This document shows positions 51,515 to 58,677 of a stretch of DNA of 64,000 bases, piece by piece. The position numbers were made by a program, and so were the translations under genes. The stretch spans positions 1 to 64,000 of the forward strand of contig CAVAVT010000003.1 of NCBI GenBank assembly GCA_963592185.1, written 5' to 3'. Source of the stretch: CAVAVT01 sp963592185 (GTDB lineage Bacteria; Bacillota; Negativicutes; Selenomonadales; Selenomonadaceae). The notes under the pieces are model-generated. The model did no database searches. It was not told the origin of the DNA and saw only the letters and a program-made list of their open reading frames with translations. Within the stretch, counting starts at the first letter, position 1, and each line of letters begins with the position of its first letter.

Positions 51515-51550
51515 ATTCCCGTCATCCATTAGGGTGGCGGGAAATTTTTG
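51515..51550 (+). terminator. Intrinsic terminator after guaB
   Basis: TTCCCGTCATCC pairs with GGGTGGCGGGAA (imperfect centre) and is followed by TTTTT. Confidence 0.88.
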
Positions 51551-51561
51551 TAAAAAATACC

Positions 51562-51590
51562 ATGTATACATGGATATATGTACACGGATA
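51562..51590 (+). repeat. Tandem direct repeats directly upstream of a -35 box
   Basis: ATGTATACATGGATA (51562-51576) and ATGTACACGGATA (51578-51590) repeat at 16 bases and end one base before TTGACA. The first contains the 12-bp palindrome CATGTATACATG. An activator site is a reasonable guess. Confidence 0.5.
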
Positions 51591-51591
51591 G

Positions 51592-51620
51592 TTGACAAAC
51601 CCTTTTAACTGAAGTAATAT
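51592..51620 (+). promoter_or_regulatory. Promoter of the AGCS transporter gene
   Basis: TTGACA and TAATAT are 17 bases apart, giving a start near 51627. Confidence 0.65.
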
Positions 51621-51632
51621 ATTACCCATAGC

Positions 51633-51677
51633 AACGTTGCTGGAAAACACGAAGGTGTTGATTCCACAACGTTTTTT
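51633..51677 (+). terminator. Leader terminator (attenuator) of the AGCS transporter gene
   Basis: AACGTTG and TGGAA pair with TTCCA and CAACGTT, with an apical ACAC/GTGT stem, then six T residues. The hairpin begins about 6 bases after the predicted transcription start, so most transcripts should stop unless it is prevented. Confidence 0.75.
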
Positions 51678-51726
51678 GCATTTATAGCCAATATTTTAAT
51701 TATGCTTAATAGCAGGGGGAGTTAGT

Positions 51727-53160
51727 ATGGATATTGCAAAATTATTAGCTGATGTAAATGATTTTGTATGGGGACCAATAATGCTGGCCATGTTGGTTGG
51801 TACAGGTATTTTTTTGACAATAAGGCTGAAGTTTCTGCCTTGGCGTAATTTGTTCTACGCTGTAAAAATGGTTATGAACCGCCGTGATGAACATGCCGGG
51901 GATATAACCCCTTTCCAGTCATTGATGACAGCTTTGTCAGCTACCATTGGTACCGGCAACATTGTAGGTGTATCCACAGCGCTGGTATTGGGCGGTCCTG
52001 GTGCACTGGTATGGATGTGGATAAGCGCAGCCTTTGGACTTTCCACAAAGTATGGCGAGTCTGTTCTGGCTGTTAAGTATCGTGAAACCAACAGCGTAGG
52101 CGAGATGGCCGGCGGTCCGATGTATGCCATGAAGAATGGTATCAAGAATAAGTATGTAGGACGTACACTGGCATTCTTCTTTGCTGTATTCGTAGTACTT
52201 GCTTCCTTTGGTATTGGAAATATGACTCAGGCAAATTCCATTGCCGCAGCTGTTTCCTCCAGCTATTCAATTCCATCCTGGATTATTGGTGCACTGCTTG
52301 TTGTCTTGTCCCTTAGCGTTCTGCTTCGTGGTATCCGCAGCATCGGCAAGGTATCCAGTATCGTAGTTCCAGGAATGGCAGTTTTCTACTTCGTGACTTC
52401 AATCATTGTTATCATCGCAAATTTTGATGCTGTTCCTGCTGGTATCGCTGAAATGTTTAGAATGGCATTCTCCTTTGATTCTGTAGCTGGAGGTGTTGGT
52501 GGTTCTATTGTGGCTTCAATGTTCAACGCAATGCGTTGGGGCGTTGCCCGTGGTGTATTCTCCAATGAGGCTGGTCTTGGTTCTGCACCAATTGCAGCAG
52601 CTGCAGCACGTACTGACCATGCATCCCGTCAGGGCTATGTAAATATGACTGGTACTTTCTTTGATACTATGATTATTTGTATGCTGACAGGTCTGGTTAT
52701 TGCTTCCTCCGGAGTTCTCGGCATCATTGACCCAGAAACAGGCAAGGCTGTATCCGGTGCACAGCTCACCATTGCAGCTTTTTCCACAGTTTTTGGTGAA
52801 TATGGCAAGTTCATTGTATCCCTTTCCATTTCCCTGTTTGCATATTCAACAATTCTTGGATGGGAGTATTACGGCGAGAAAGCTCTGGAATATCTCATTA
52901 AGAGCCGCAAGGTCATCATGGGCTACCGTGTGTTCTTCTCTCTGATTACTTTTGTTGGAGCTACCACAACACTTGATGTTGTATGGAACTTCTCCGATAC
53001 TATGAACGGTCTTATGATTATTCCAAACCTTATCTGCCTTATCTGGCTCAGTAATGATATTGCGAAGGAATGCTTCGAGTATCAGAAGGCTGTAGTTGAA
53101 AAGGAAAAGGCTGGAGAGCAAATTGACTATCAGGAGTCAGAAGCAACCTCTGAGCTCTAA
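51727..53160 (+). CDS. Sodium:alanine/glycine symporter (AGCS family)
   Basis: Sodium-driven amino acid importer of 477 residues with about ten or eleven membrane helices. AGCS signatures are TALSATIGTGNIVGVSTAL, GGPGALVWMWISAAFG, and RGVFSNEAGLGSAPIAAAAA. Alanine, glycine or glutamine are likely cargo. It is preceded by a promoter with tandem repeats and a leader terminator, and closed by a hairpin at 53169. Confidence 0.93.
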   Translation: MDIAKLLADVNDFVWGPIMLAMLVGTGIFLTIRLKFLPWRNLFYAVKMVMNRRDEHAGDITPFQSLMTALSATIGTGNIVGVSTALVLGGPGALVWMWISAAFGLSTKYGESVLAVKYRETNSVGEMAGGPMYAMKNGIKNKYVGRTLAFFFAVFVVLASFGIGNMTQANSIAAAVSSSYSIPSWIIGALLVVLSLSVLLRGIRSIGKVSSIVVPGMAVFYFVTSIIVIIANFDAVPAGIAEMFRMAFSFDSVAGGVGGSIVASMFNAMRWGVARGVFSNEAGLGSAPIAAAAARTDHASRQGYVNMTGTFFDTMIICMLTGLVIASSGVLGIIDPETGKAVSGAQLTIAAFSTVFGEYGKFIVSLSISLFAYSTILGWEYYGEKALEYLIKSRKVIMGYRVFFSLITFVGATTTLDVVWNFSDTMNGLMIIPNLICLIWLSNDIAKECFEYQKAVVEKEKAGEQIDYQESEATSEL

Positions 53161-53168
53161 TAAGTATT

Positions 53169-53215
53169 GCAAAACCGTCCCTGGGCTGAAAAGTCTGGGG
53201 GCGGTTTTGCTATTT
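53169..53215 (+). terminator. Terminator-like hairpin after the AGCS gene
   Basis: GCAAAACCG pairs with CGGTTTTGC, with inner CCC/GGG pairing. The T residues fall mainly inside the right arm. Confidence 0.7.
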
Positions 53216-53272
53216 AAAAATAATCAGTTGTTTTCAGCTGGTTTGCATTTAGCAGAGATAGAATACATATTG

Positions 53273-53412
53273 TATAACGAGGAAAAAGATGCCCCATCCT
53301 CTGAAGGTGGGGATGAAAAGCAAATAACAGTAGGTGCGCTAATATCTCCCTCCTCGTTGAAACGCAATGTGGAATATTTTCCTGCGGAAAAACTTGAACA
53401 ATGGCGTTATAA
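53273..53412 (+). repeat. Dispersed structured repeat, full copy B (140 bp)
   Basis: Inverted copy of the element at 36754-36897. It contains long-range arms AACGAGGA (53276) and TCCTCGTT (53352) around a C-rich/G-rich hairpin with a bulged A, then TTTTCCTGCGGAAAA, then TTGAACAATGGCGTTATAAT. The last six bases look like a -10 box facing the response regulator gene 40 bases away. Confidence 0.85.
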
Positions 53413-53452
53413 TATATAGAAAATATAGAATTGAAATTTTGGAGGAATAGAT

Positions 53453-54124
53453 ATGCGTGTTTTACTGGCTGAGGATGATCAGCGCCTTGGAAAGCTGACA
53501 AAATATATGCTTGAGCAAAATGACATACAGGTGGAATGGGTCACCAGCGGAGAAATGATTTGCGAATATGCTGGCTATGAGGAATACGATGTCCTGATAC
53601 TGGACTGGATGATGCCAAATGTTACTGGAGTTGAGGCCTGCAGGCAGCTTCGGGCAGAGGGATATGAAAAAGCCATCCTCATGCTTACCGCCAGGGATTC
53701 TGTTGAGGACCGTGTTACCGGACTGGATGCAGGGGCGGATGATTACCTCGTGAAGCCCTTTGAGTTTGCAGAGCTTTTGGCAAGACTCAGGGCACTTGGG
53801 CGCCGCAGCACACAGAAGCTTCAGCAGGATGTGGTGGAGATTGGAGAGTTCACTTTGGACAGAACCTCTAAGGTTCTCCGCAAGAACGATCAGGTTCTAC
53901 AGCTGTCTCCAAGAGAATTCCAGATTTTCGACCTTTTGGTTCAGAACATAGGGATAGTTGTTCCAAGGGATATTATTATGGACCGCATTTGGGGACTGGA
54001 ATCTGATGTCAGCTCCAACAACATCGACTCCTATGTTAAGCTCATTAGAAAAAAACTGGGCCTTGGAGAGGGAAAGACCATGATTCACACCATAAGGGGA
54101 GTGGGATACAAGCTGGAGGTGTGA
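53453..54124 (+). CDS. OmpR-family response regulator
   Basis: The product has 223 residues. The receiver domain has the acidic pair EDD (residues 7-9), Asp51 in LILDWMMPN and the lysine in YLVKPFEF. The C-terminal winged helix (about 125-220) contains LSPREFQIFDLLVQN and IDSYVKLIRKKLG with TIRGVGYKLEV. The kinase gene begins one base after its stop. Target genes are unknown. Confidence 0.95.
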   Translation: MRVLLAEDDQRLGKLTKYMLEQNDIQVEWVTSGEMICEYAGYEEYDVLILDWMMPNVTGVEACRQLRAEGYEKAILMLTARDSVEDRVTGLDAGADDYLVKPFEFAELLARLRALGRRSTQKLQQDVVEIGEFTLDRTSKVLRKNDQVLQLSPREFQIFDLLVQNIGIVVPRDIIMDRIWGLESDVSSNNIDSYVKLIRKKLGLGEGKTMIHTIRGVGYKLEV

Positions 54125-54125
54125 C

Positions 54126-55487
54126 ATGCTGAAGAAGAAAAAGGTCAATAAAGTAAAGCAGGCCGCCTCGGATCTTTTTAGAAGCGGACGCCGTAAAATG
54201 ACAATATACTACGCTGTTGGAATGTTTCTTTTTGCTGTGGTGCTCATGTGTGTGGTTCACGAAAGTATGGAGTGGGCACTGTCTTCTGAGCAGGCAAGGG
54301 ATTTAAAGGACACAGCAAATGACATAGCCTACGCCCAGTCATATATTATGGATCAGCAGGCAATATTTGATGATTTTGCCAATACTGGCAGCAGGAATAA
54401 ATTGTTTTTCTATGTTTATGATAAACATGGCCGGCTGATAAATTATTCCAGGGCTTCCAACCATATAGAGAGCTTTGTATTGGACACCATAGATGAATGG
54501 GAGCTGGAGCCGGAGGATGTAGGAGTATTTGGCCGTATGGAGCGTCATGATGACAAAAAGTATTTTGCCCGTGTAATGCTTACAGCCTATCCTGTTACTG
54601 TAAACGGAGAGACGGTGGCCATGGTATTTGTGGGCAAGGATGTTACCGCTCTTTACTACGGCATAAGAAAATCCATGTATTTCCTGCTGGCATTGTCAGC
54701 CGTAGCGTTGATAATTGCTACAGCTCTGGGCTATTTCATGTCTGGCAAGGCGCTTATCCCCATGAAGGAGGCCTACGAAAGACAGCGGCAGTTTGCGGCT
54801 GATGCATCCCATGAGCTTCGTACACCTCTGTCGGTAGTCATGGCTTCGGCAGATTTGCTGGACAATGACCCTTCCATAAAGTCGCCGTTTTTAAAACAGG
54901 TAATAGCTGATGTGAAGGATGAGGTCAAAAAAATGACCAAGCTTGTCAGCGACCTTTTGGTAATTGCAAGGACGGACAATCAGGCTGTAGTGTTCAATAC
55001 CCAGACCTTTGACATTTCAGCTATAATGGAGCAGCAGCTCAGGGTAATGCAGCCCTTGGCGGAAAAGAAGAATATTCATCTTTATGGCAAGGGGATGCTT
55101 CCTGTAAATATACAGGCTGATGAACAAAAAATCAGACAGCTGATTCTGATTCTTGTGGACAACGCTGTGAAGTACACCCCGGAAGGCGGCGAGGTATGCC
55201 TGAAGCTTGAGGGCGCCACCGGAGGAAAGGTCCGCTTTTCCGTAAGTGATACTGGAATAGGAATTGCCCCTGAGGATAAGGACAGGATATTTGACCGATT
55301 CTACCGTGTTGACAAGGCTCGCTCCAGGGCAATGGGCGGCAACGGACTTGGACTTGCAATTGCGCAGGAAATCGTAAGTCTCCATGGGGGAAGCATAGGT
55401 CTTGAAAGCCAGCTGGGAGAAGGAACAACCTTCAAGGTTGAATTTAAGGCAAAAACCACCAATAAAAACATCGAGCTGGAAGGCTAG
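54126..55487 (+). CDS. Sensor histidine kinase (EnvZ/HisKA type), membrane bound
   Basis: The 453-residue partner of the preceding regulator. One membrane helix at about residues 23-42 and another at about 180-200 enclose an extracytoplasmic sensor of about 130 residues. A short linker leads to HisKA with QFAADASHELRTPLSV (phospho-acceptor H229). The HATPase domain contains DNAVKYTPEGGEV, VSDTGIGIAPED and GGNGLGLAIAQEI. The signal sensed is unknown. Confidence 0.94.
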   Translation: MLKKKKVNKVKQAASDLFRSGRRKMTIYYAVGMFLFAVVLMCVVHESMEWALSSEQARDLKDTANDIAYAQSYIMDQQAIFDDFANTGSRNKLFFYVYDKHGRLINYSRASNHIESFVLDTIDEWELEPEDVGVFGRMERHDDKKYFARVMLTAYPVTVNGETVAMVFVGKDVTALYYGIRKSMYFLLALSAVALIIATALGYFMSGKALIPMKEAYERQRQFAADASHELRTPLSVVMASADLLDNDPSIKSPFLKQVIADVKDEVKKMTKLVSDLLVIARTDNQAVVFNTQTFDISAIMEQQLRVMQPLAEKKNIHLYGKGMLPVNIQADEQKIRQLILILVDNAVKYTPEGGEVCLKLEGATGGKVRFSVSDTGIGIAPEDKDRIFDRFYRVDKARSRAMGGNGLGLAIAQEIVSLHGGSIGLESQLGEGTTFKVEFKAKTTNKNIELEG

Positions 55488-55537
55488 TACACTTATTTTT
55501 CAGAGATAAAAGTTCAAATATATATGCCTTTTAAAAG

Positions 55538-55579
55538 ATAAGTCAAAAAGTCAAAAAAGTATTTGACTTTTTGACTTAT
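55538..55579 (+). promoter_or_regulatory. Inverted-repeat operator at the clpB promoter
   Basis: A perfect 18-bp inverted repeat: ATAAGTCAAAAAGTCAAA, a 6-base loop, and its complement. Each arm holds two AGTCAAA units 8 bases apart. It resembles CtsR sites in sequence, but CtsR sites have a 10-base period. Confidence 0.75.
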
Positions 55580-55590
55580 TCTATTATAAT
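55563..55590 (+). promoter_or_regulatory. Promoter of clpB
   Basis: TTGACT (55563, inside the operator arm) and TATAAT (55585) are 16 bases apart. The start near 55597 leaves a 113-base leader with the palindrome ATCCCATATGGGAT at 55681-55694 just before the ribosome site. Confidence 0.65.
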
Positions 55591-55709
55591 AATATTTAGA
55601 AGCAGAAATGCTGTAGGGGTTGCTGATCATGACAGCGTATCCTTGGCATGGATGCTCATATTAATTGAATTAGTTTTTGCATCCCATATGGGATACGGGA
55701 GGGATATAT

Positions 55710-58289
55710 ATGGCAGACGAAAAATATACCGAAAAGGCAATGGCTGCCCTTCAAAATGCACAGCAGAAAGCTGCACTGCATTATCATCAGGAAATAACTT
55801 CGGCACATATGCTGTTGGCATTGTGCGAGGAGCCGGAGGGGCTGCTGCAGACAATATTTGATGAGGCAAACACCGATTTGCCAATGCTTAAGGCAAAGCT
55901 TGAGCAGATACTGAACAAGATACCGTCAGTTCGTGGTCAGGACAGACTTTCCATGGGTATAGATATGGCAAGGGTTATAGGCAAGGCTTCTGAGCTGGCA
56001 AAGAGCATGAAGGATGACTATATCAGCACTGAACATTTGCTGCTGGGAATCGTTGAAGCTGGCAGTGATGAGGTACAGTCTGTATGTAAGGAATTTGGTC
56101 TTAGCAAAAATCAGATTCAGTCCTCCATTAAGAAAAACAGAAAGCAGAATGTCAATAGTGCAAATCCAGAAGAGGGCTACAAATCCCTTGAAAAATTTGG
56201 TCGTGACCTGACAGATGCTGCAAGAAAAGGAAAAATTGATCCGGTTATTGGCCGTGATGATGAAATCAGACGTACCATTGAGATTTTGTCCAGACGCACC
56301 AAGAACAATCCTGTATTGATAGGCGAGCCTGGCGTAGGCAAGACCGCCATTGTAGAAGGATTGGCAAGGCGTATTGTGGCTGGGGACGTTCCAGAATCCC
56401 TGAAGAACAAGACCTTGTATTCCTTGGATATGGGCTCATTGATTGCCGGTGCAAAGTTCCGTGGCGAGTTTGAGGAAAGATTGAAGGCTGTTCTCAACGA
56501 GATAGCCAAATCCGATGGACAGATACTGCTCTTCATAGATGAGCTTCATACCGTTGTGGGCGCTGGAGCTGCAGAAGGTGCAATGGATGCCGGAAACCTT
56601 TTGAAGCCGATGCTGGCTCGTGGTGAGCTGCGCTGCATAGGTGCAACTACCCTGAATGAGTACAGAAAATATATTGAAAAGGATGCGGCCCTTGAGCGTA
56701 GATTCCAGCCTGTAATGGTTGGAGAACCGAATGTGGAGGATACCATTTCCATCCTCCGTGGACTTAAGGAGCGTTACGAAGTCCATCACGGTGTCCGTAT
56801 CAGGGATGCGGCCCTTGTATCCGCAGCGGTGCTTTCCGACAGATATATTTCCGACCGTTTCCTTCCTGATAAGGCCATTGACCTGGTGGATGAGGCGGCA
56901 GCAAAGCTCCGTACAGAAATTGAATCCATGCCTACAGCCCTTGATGAGGTACGCCGCAAGCTCATGCAGCTGGAAATCGAGGAGCAGGCTCTGAAAAAAG
57001 AATCCGATGAGGATTCCAAGGAAAAACTCGATGCAATGCTGAAGGAAAAAGAAGAGCTTGTAGCAAAGCAGGACAAGCTGCAGAAGCAGTGGGAAGGCGA
57101 GAAGCAGGCAATTCTCAGGGTTCGTGCCATCAAGAAGGAAATTGATGGTGTAAAGAATGAAATGGAGGCAGCAGAGAGAAATTATGATCTCAACAAGCTG
57201 TCAGAGTTGAAATATGGCAAAATGCCTGAGCTGGAGAAACAGCTGAAGGAAGAAGAGGCTGTTATTGCAGAAAAATCCAAGGACTCCCAGATGCTTAAGG
57301 AGGAAGTTGGCGAAGAGGATATTGCAAAGGTTGTAAGCCGCTGGACCGGTATTCCTGTAGCAAAGATGATGCAGGGGGAACGTGAAAAGCTTGTACATCT
57401 GGAAGAGGTTCTCCATCAGAGAGTAATCGGTCAGGATGAAGCTGTCAGCGTTGTAAGCAATGCAATTATCCGTGCAAGAGCAGGAATCAAAGATCCCAAC
57501 CGTCCAATCGGTTCCTTTATCTTCCTTGGTCCCACCGGTGTCGGCAAGACTGAGCTGGCAAAGACATTGGCAGAGGTGCTCTTTGATGATGAGCGCAGCA
57601 TAGTCCGTATAGATATGTCCGAGTACATGGAGAAGCATTCTGTATCCAGATTGATTGGAGCGCCTCCCGGATATGTGGGCTACGATGAAGGCGGTCAGCT
57701 TACTGAAGCGGTACGCCGCCATCCATACAGCGTAATTCTGCTGGATGAGATAGAAAAGGCACACAGAGATGTATTTAACGTACTGCTGCAGATTCTCGAT
57801 GACGGACGTCTCACAGATGGCAAGGGCAGAGTAGTAAGCTTCAAGAACACCGTTATCATCATGACCTCCAACTTGGGCTCCCAGGAGATTCTGAACAAGG
57901 ATTATGATGAAGCAAAAGAAGCTGTAAACGGTATCCTTAAGGAATACTTCAGACCTGAGTTCCTGAACCGTGTTGATGATATCATCGTATTCAAGGCATT
58001 GGCAAAGGACCAGGTACGGAACATTGCAAAGCTCATGCTTTCGCAGCTTGACAGCAGACTGGAAAAACAGGTACATATTACCATGAACTGGTCCGATGAG
58101 GTTTTGGAACTTCTGTCTGAGCGTGGATTTGATCCAAATTACGGCGCAAGACCTCTCCGCAGACTTATTTCCCACACTGTGGAGACCGCTCTTTCCAAGG
58201 AAATCATCAAGGGCGAAATCCACGAGGGAGATGTGGTAAATGTAACCGTGGAAAACGGAGAAATCGCATTTCATCCGGAACATAAATAA
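55710..58289 (+). CDS. clpB: Chaperone ClpB (AAA+ disaggregase)
   Basis: ATP-driven hexameric disaggregase that pulls proteins out of aggregates, with DnaK. The N-terminal Clp repeat (about 1-145), first AAA module with GEPGVGKT and DELHTVVGAG, a long coiled-coil middle domain (about 400-530), and second module with GPTGVGKT and RIDMSEYMEKHSVSRLIGAP are all present. The full middle domain separates it from ClpC/ClpA. The start at 55710 follows GGGAGGG; the product has 859 residues. Confidence 0.96.
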   Translation: MADEKYTEKAMAALQNAQQKAALHYHQEITSAHMLLALCEEPEGLLQTIFDEANTDLPMLKAKLEQILNKIPSVRGQDRLSMGIDMARVIGKASELAKSMKDDYISTEHLLLGIVEAGSDEVQSVCKEFGLSKNQIQSSIKKNRKQNVNSANPEEGYKSLEKFGRDLTDAARKGKIDPVIGRDDEIRRTIEILSRRTKNNPVLIGEPGVGKTAIVEGLARRIVAGDVPESLKNKTLYSLDMGSLIAGAKFRGEFEERLKAVLNEIAKSDGQILLFIDELHTVVGAGAAEGAMDAGNLLKPMLARGELRCIGATTLNEYRKYIEKDAALERRFQPVMVGEPNVEDTISILRGLKERYEVHHGVRIRDAALVSAAVLSDRYISDRFLPDKAIDLVDEAAAKLRTEIESMPTALDEVRRKLMQLEIEEQALKKESDEDSKEKLDAMLKEKEELVAKQDKLQKQWEGEKQAILRVRAIKKEIDGVKNEMEAAERNYDLNKLSELKYGKMPELEKQLKEEEAVIAEKSKDSQMLKEEVGEEDIAKVVSRWTGIPVAKMMQGEREKLVHLEEVLHQRVIGQDEAVSVVSNAIIRARAGIKDPNRPIGSFIFLGPTGVGKTELAKTLAEVLFDDERSIVRIDMSEYMEKHSVSRLIGAPPGYVGYDEGGQLTEAVRRHPYSVILLDEIEKAHRDVFNVLLQILDDGRLTDGKGRVVSFKNTVIIMTSNLGSQEILNKDYDEAKEAVNGILKEYFRPEFLNRVDDIIVFKALAKDQVRNIAKLMLSQLDSRLEKQVHITMNWSDEVLELLSERGFDPNYGARPLRRLISHTVETALSKEIIKGEIHEGDVVNVTVENGEIAFHPEHK

Positions 58290-58350
58290 CATACATATGT
58301 GTATTGATAATGCACAAAGTATAGAAAATCCACTGAATAAAGATTAAATG

Positions 58351-58379
58351 CTTGCAATAAACGTTACATTGTGATATAT
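58351..58379 (+). promoter_or_regulatory. Promoter of the leuA T-box leader
   Basis: TTGCAA and TATATT are 17 bases apart, with a start near 58386. Confidence 0.6.
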
Positions 58380-58385
58380 TAGTTT

Positions 58386-58661
58386 CAGTCACAAAAGAAC
58401 ATGTGTAATGTGTTGAAGAGGAACAGTAGGCCCTTGGAATCTTTCAGAGAGCTGCCGGAAGGTGGAAGGCAGCAGAGGAATTGAGGCTGAACTCGCCTTG
58501 GAGCAGTCCGCTGAATAACAGTAGGCAGGAACGGGAACCGGCCGATAAAACGGGAGGATATGAATGTATCCGTATTGAGTGCATGTCCTTTGACATGAAA
58601 TTGAGTGGTAACACGTAAGCAAAGCCTTTCGTCTCTTTAGAGACGGAGGGCTTCTTTTTTT
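58386..58661 (+). promoter_or_regulatory. T-box leader (leucine) upstream of leuA
   Basis: Stem I features (AGAGAGCTG, GGTGGAAGGCAGC) are followed by the specifier loop GAA-CTC-G with CTC at 58492-58494, a leucine codon. The T-box GAGTGGTAACACG has TGGT at 58606-58609, complementary to the end of a tRNA with discriminator A. Uncharged tRNA-Leu would stabilise the antiterminator and turn leuA on. Confidence 0.92.
58622..58661 (+). terminator. T-box-controlled terminator
   Basis: AAGCC...CGTCTC pairs with GAGACG...GGCTT around TTTA and is followed by seven T residues. Confidence 0.92.
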
Positions 58662-58677
58662 GAGGAGGGTAATTTAA

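Noticed and set aside
51633..51677. ANTAR target hairpin in the AGCS leader
   Set aside because: The apical loop is a tetraloop (GAAG), and no second matching hairpin is present, so the typical ANTAR dual hexaloop pattern is not met.
55540..55577. Canonical CtsR operator at clpB
   Set aside because: The heptads match in sequence, but their period is 8 rather than 10 bases, so it is reported as a variant or different site.
57201..58292. Minus-strand frame of 363 codons opposite clpB
   Set aside because: Shadow frame without start signals or motifs.
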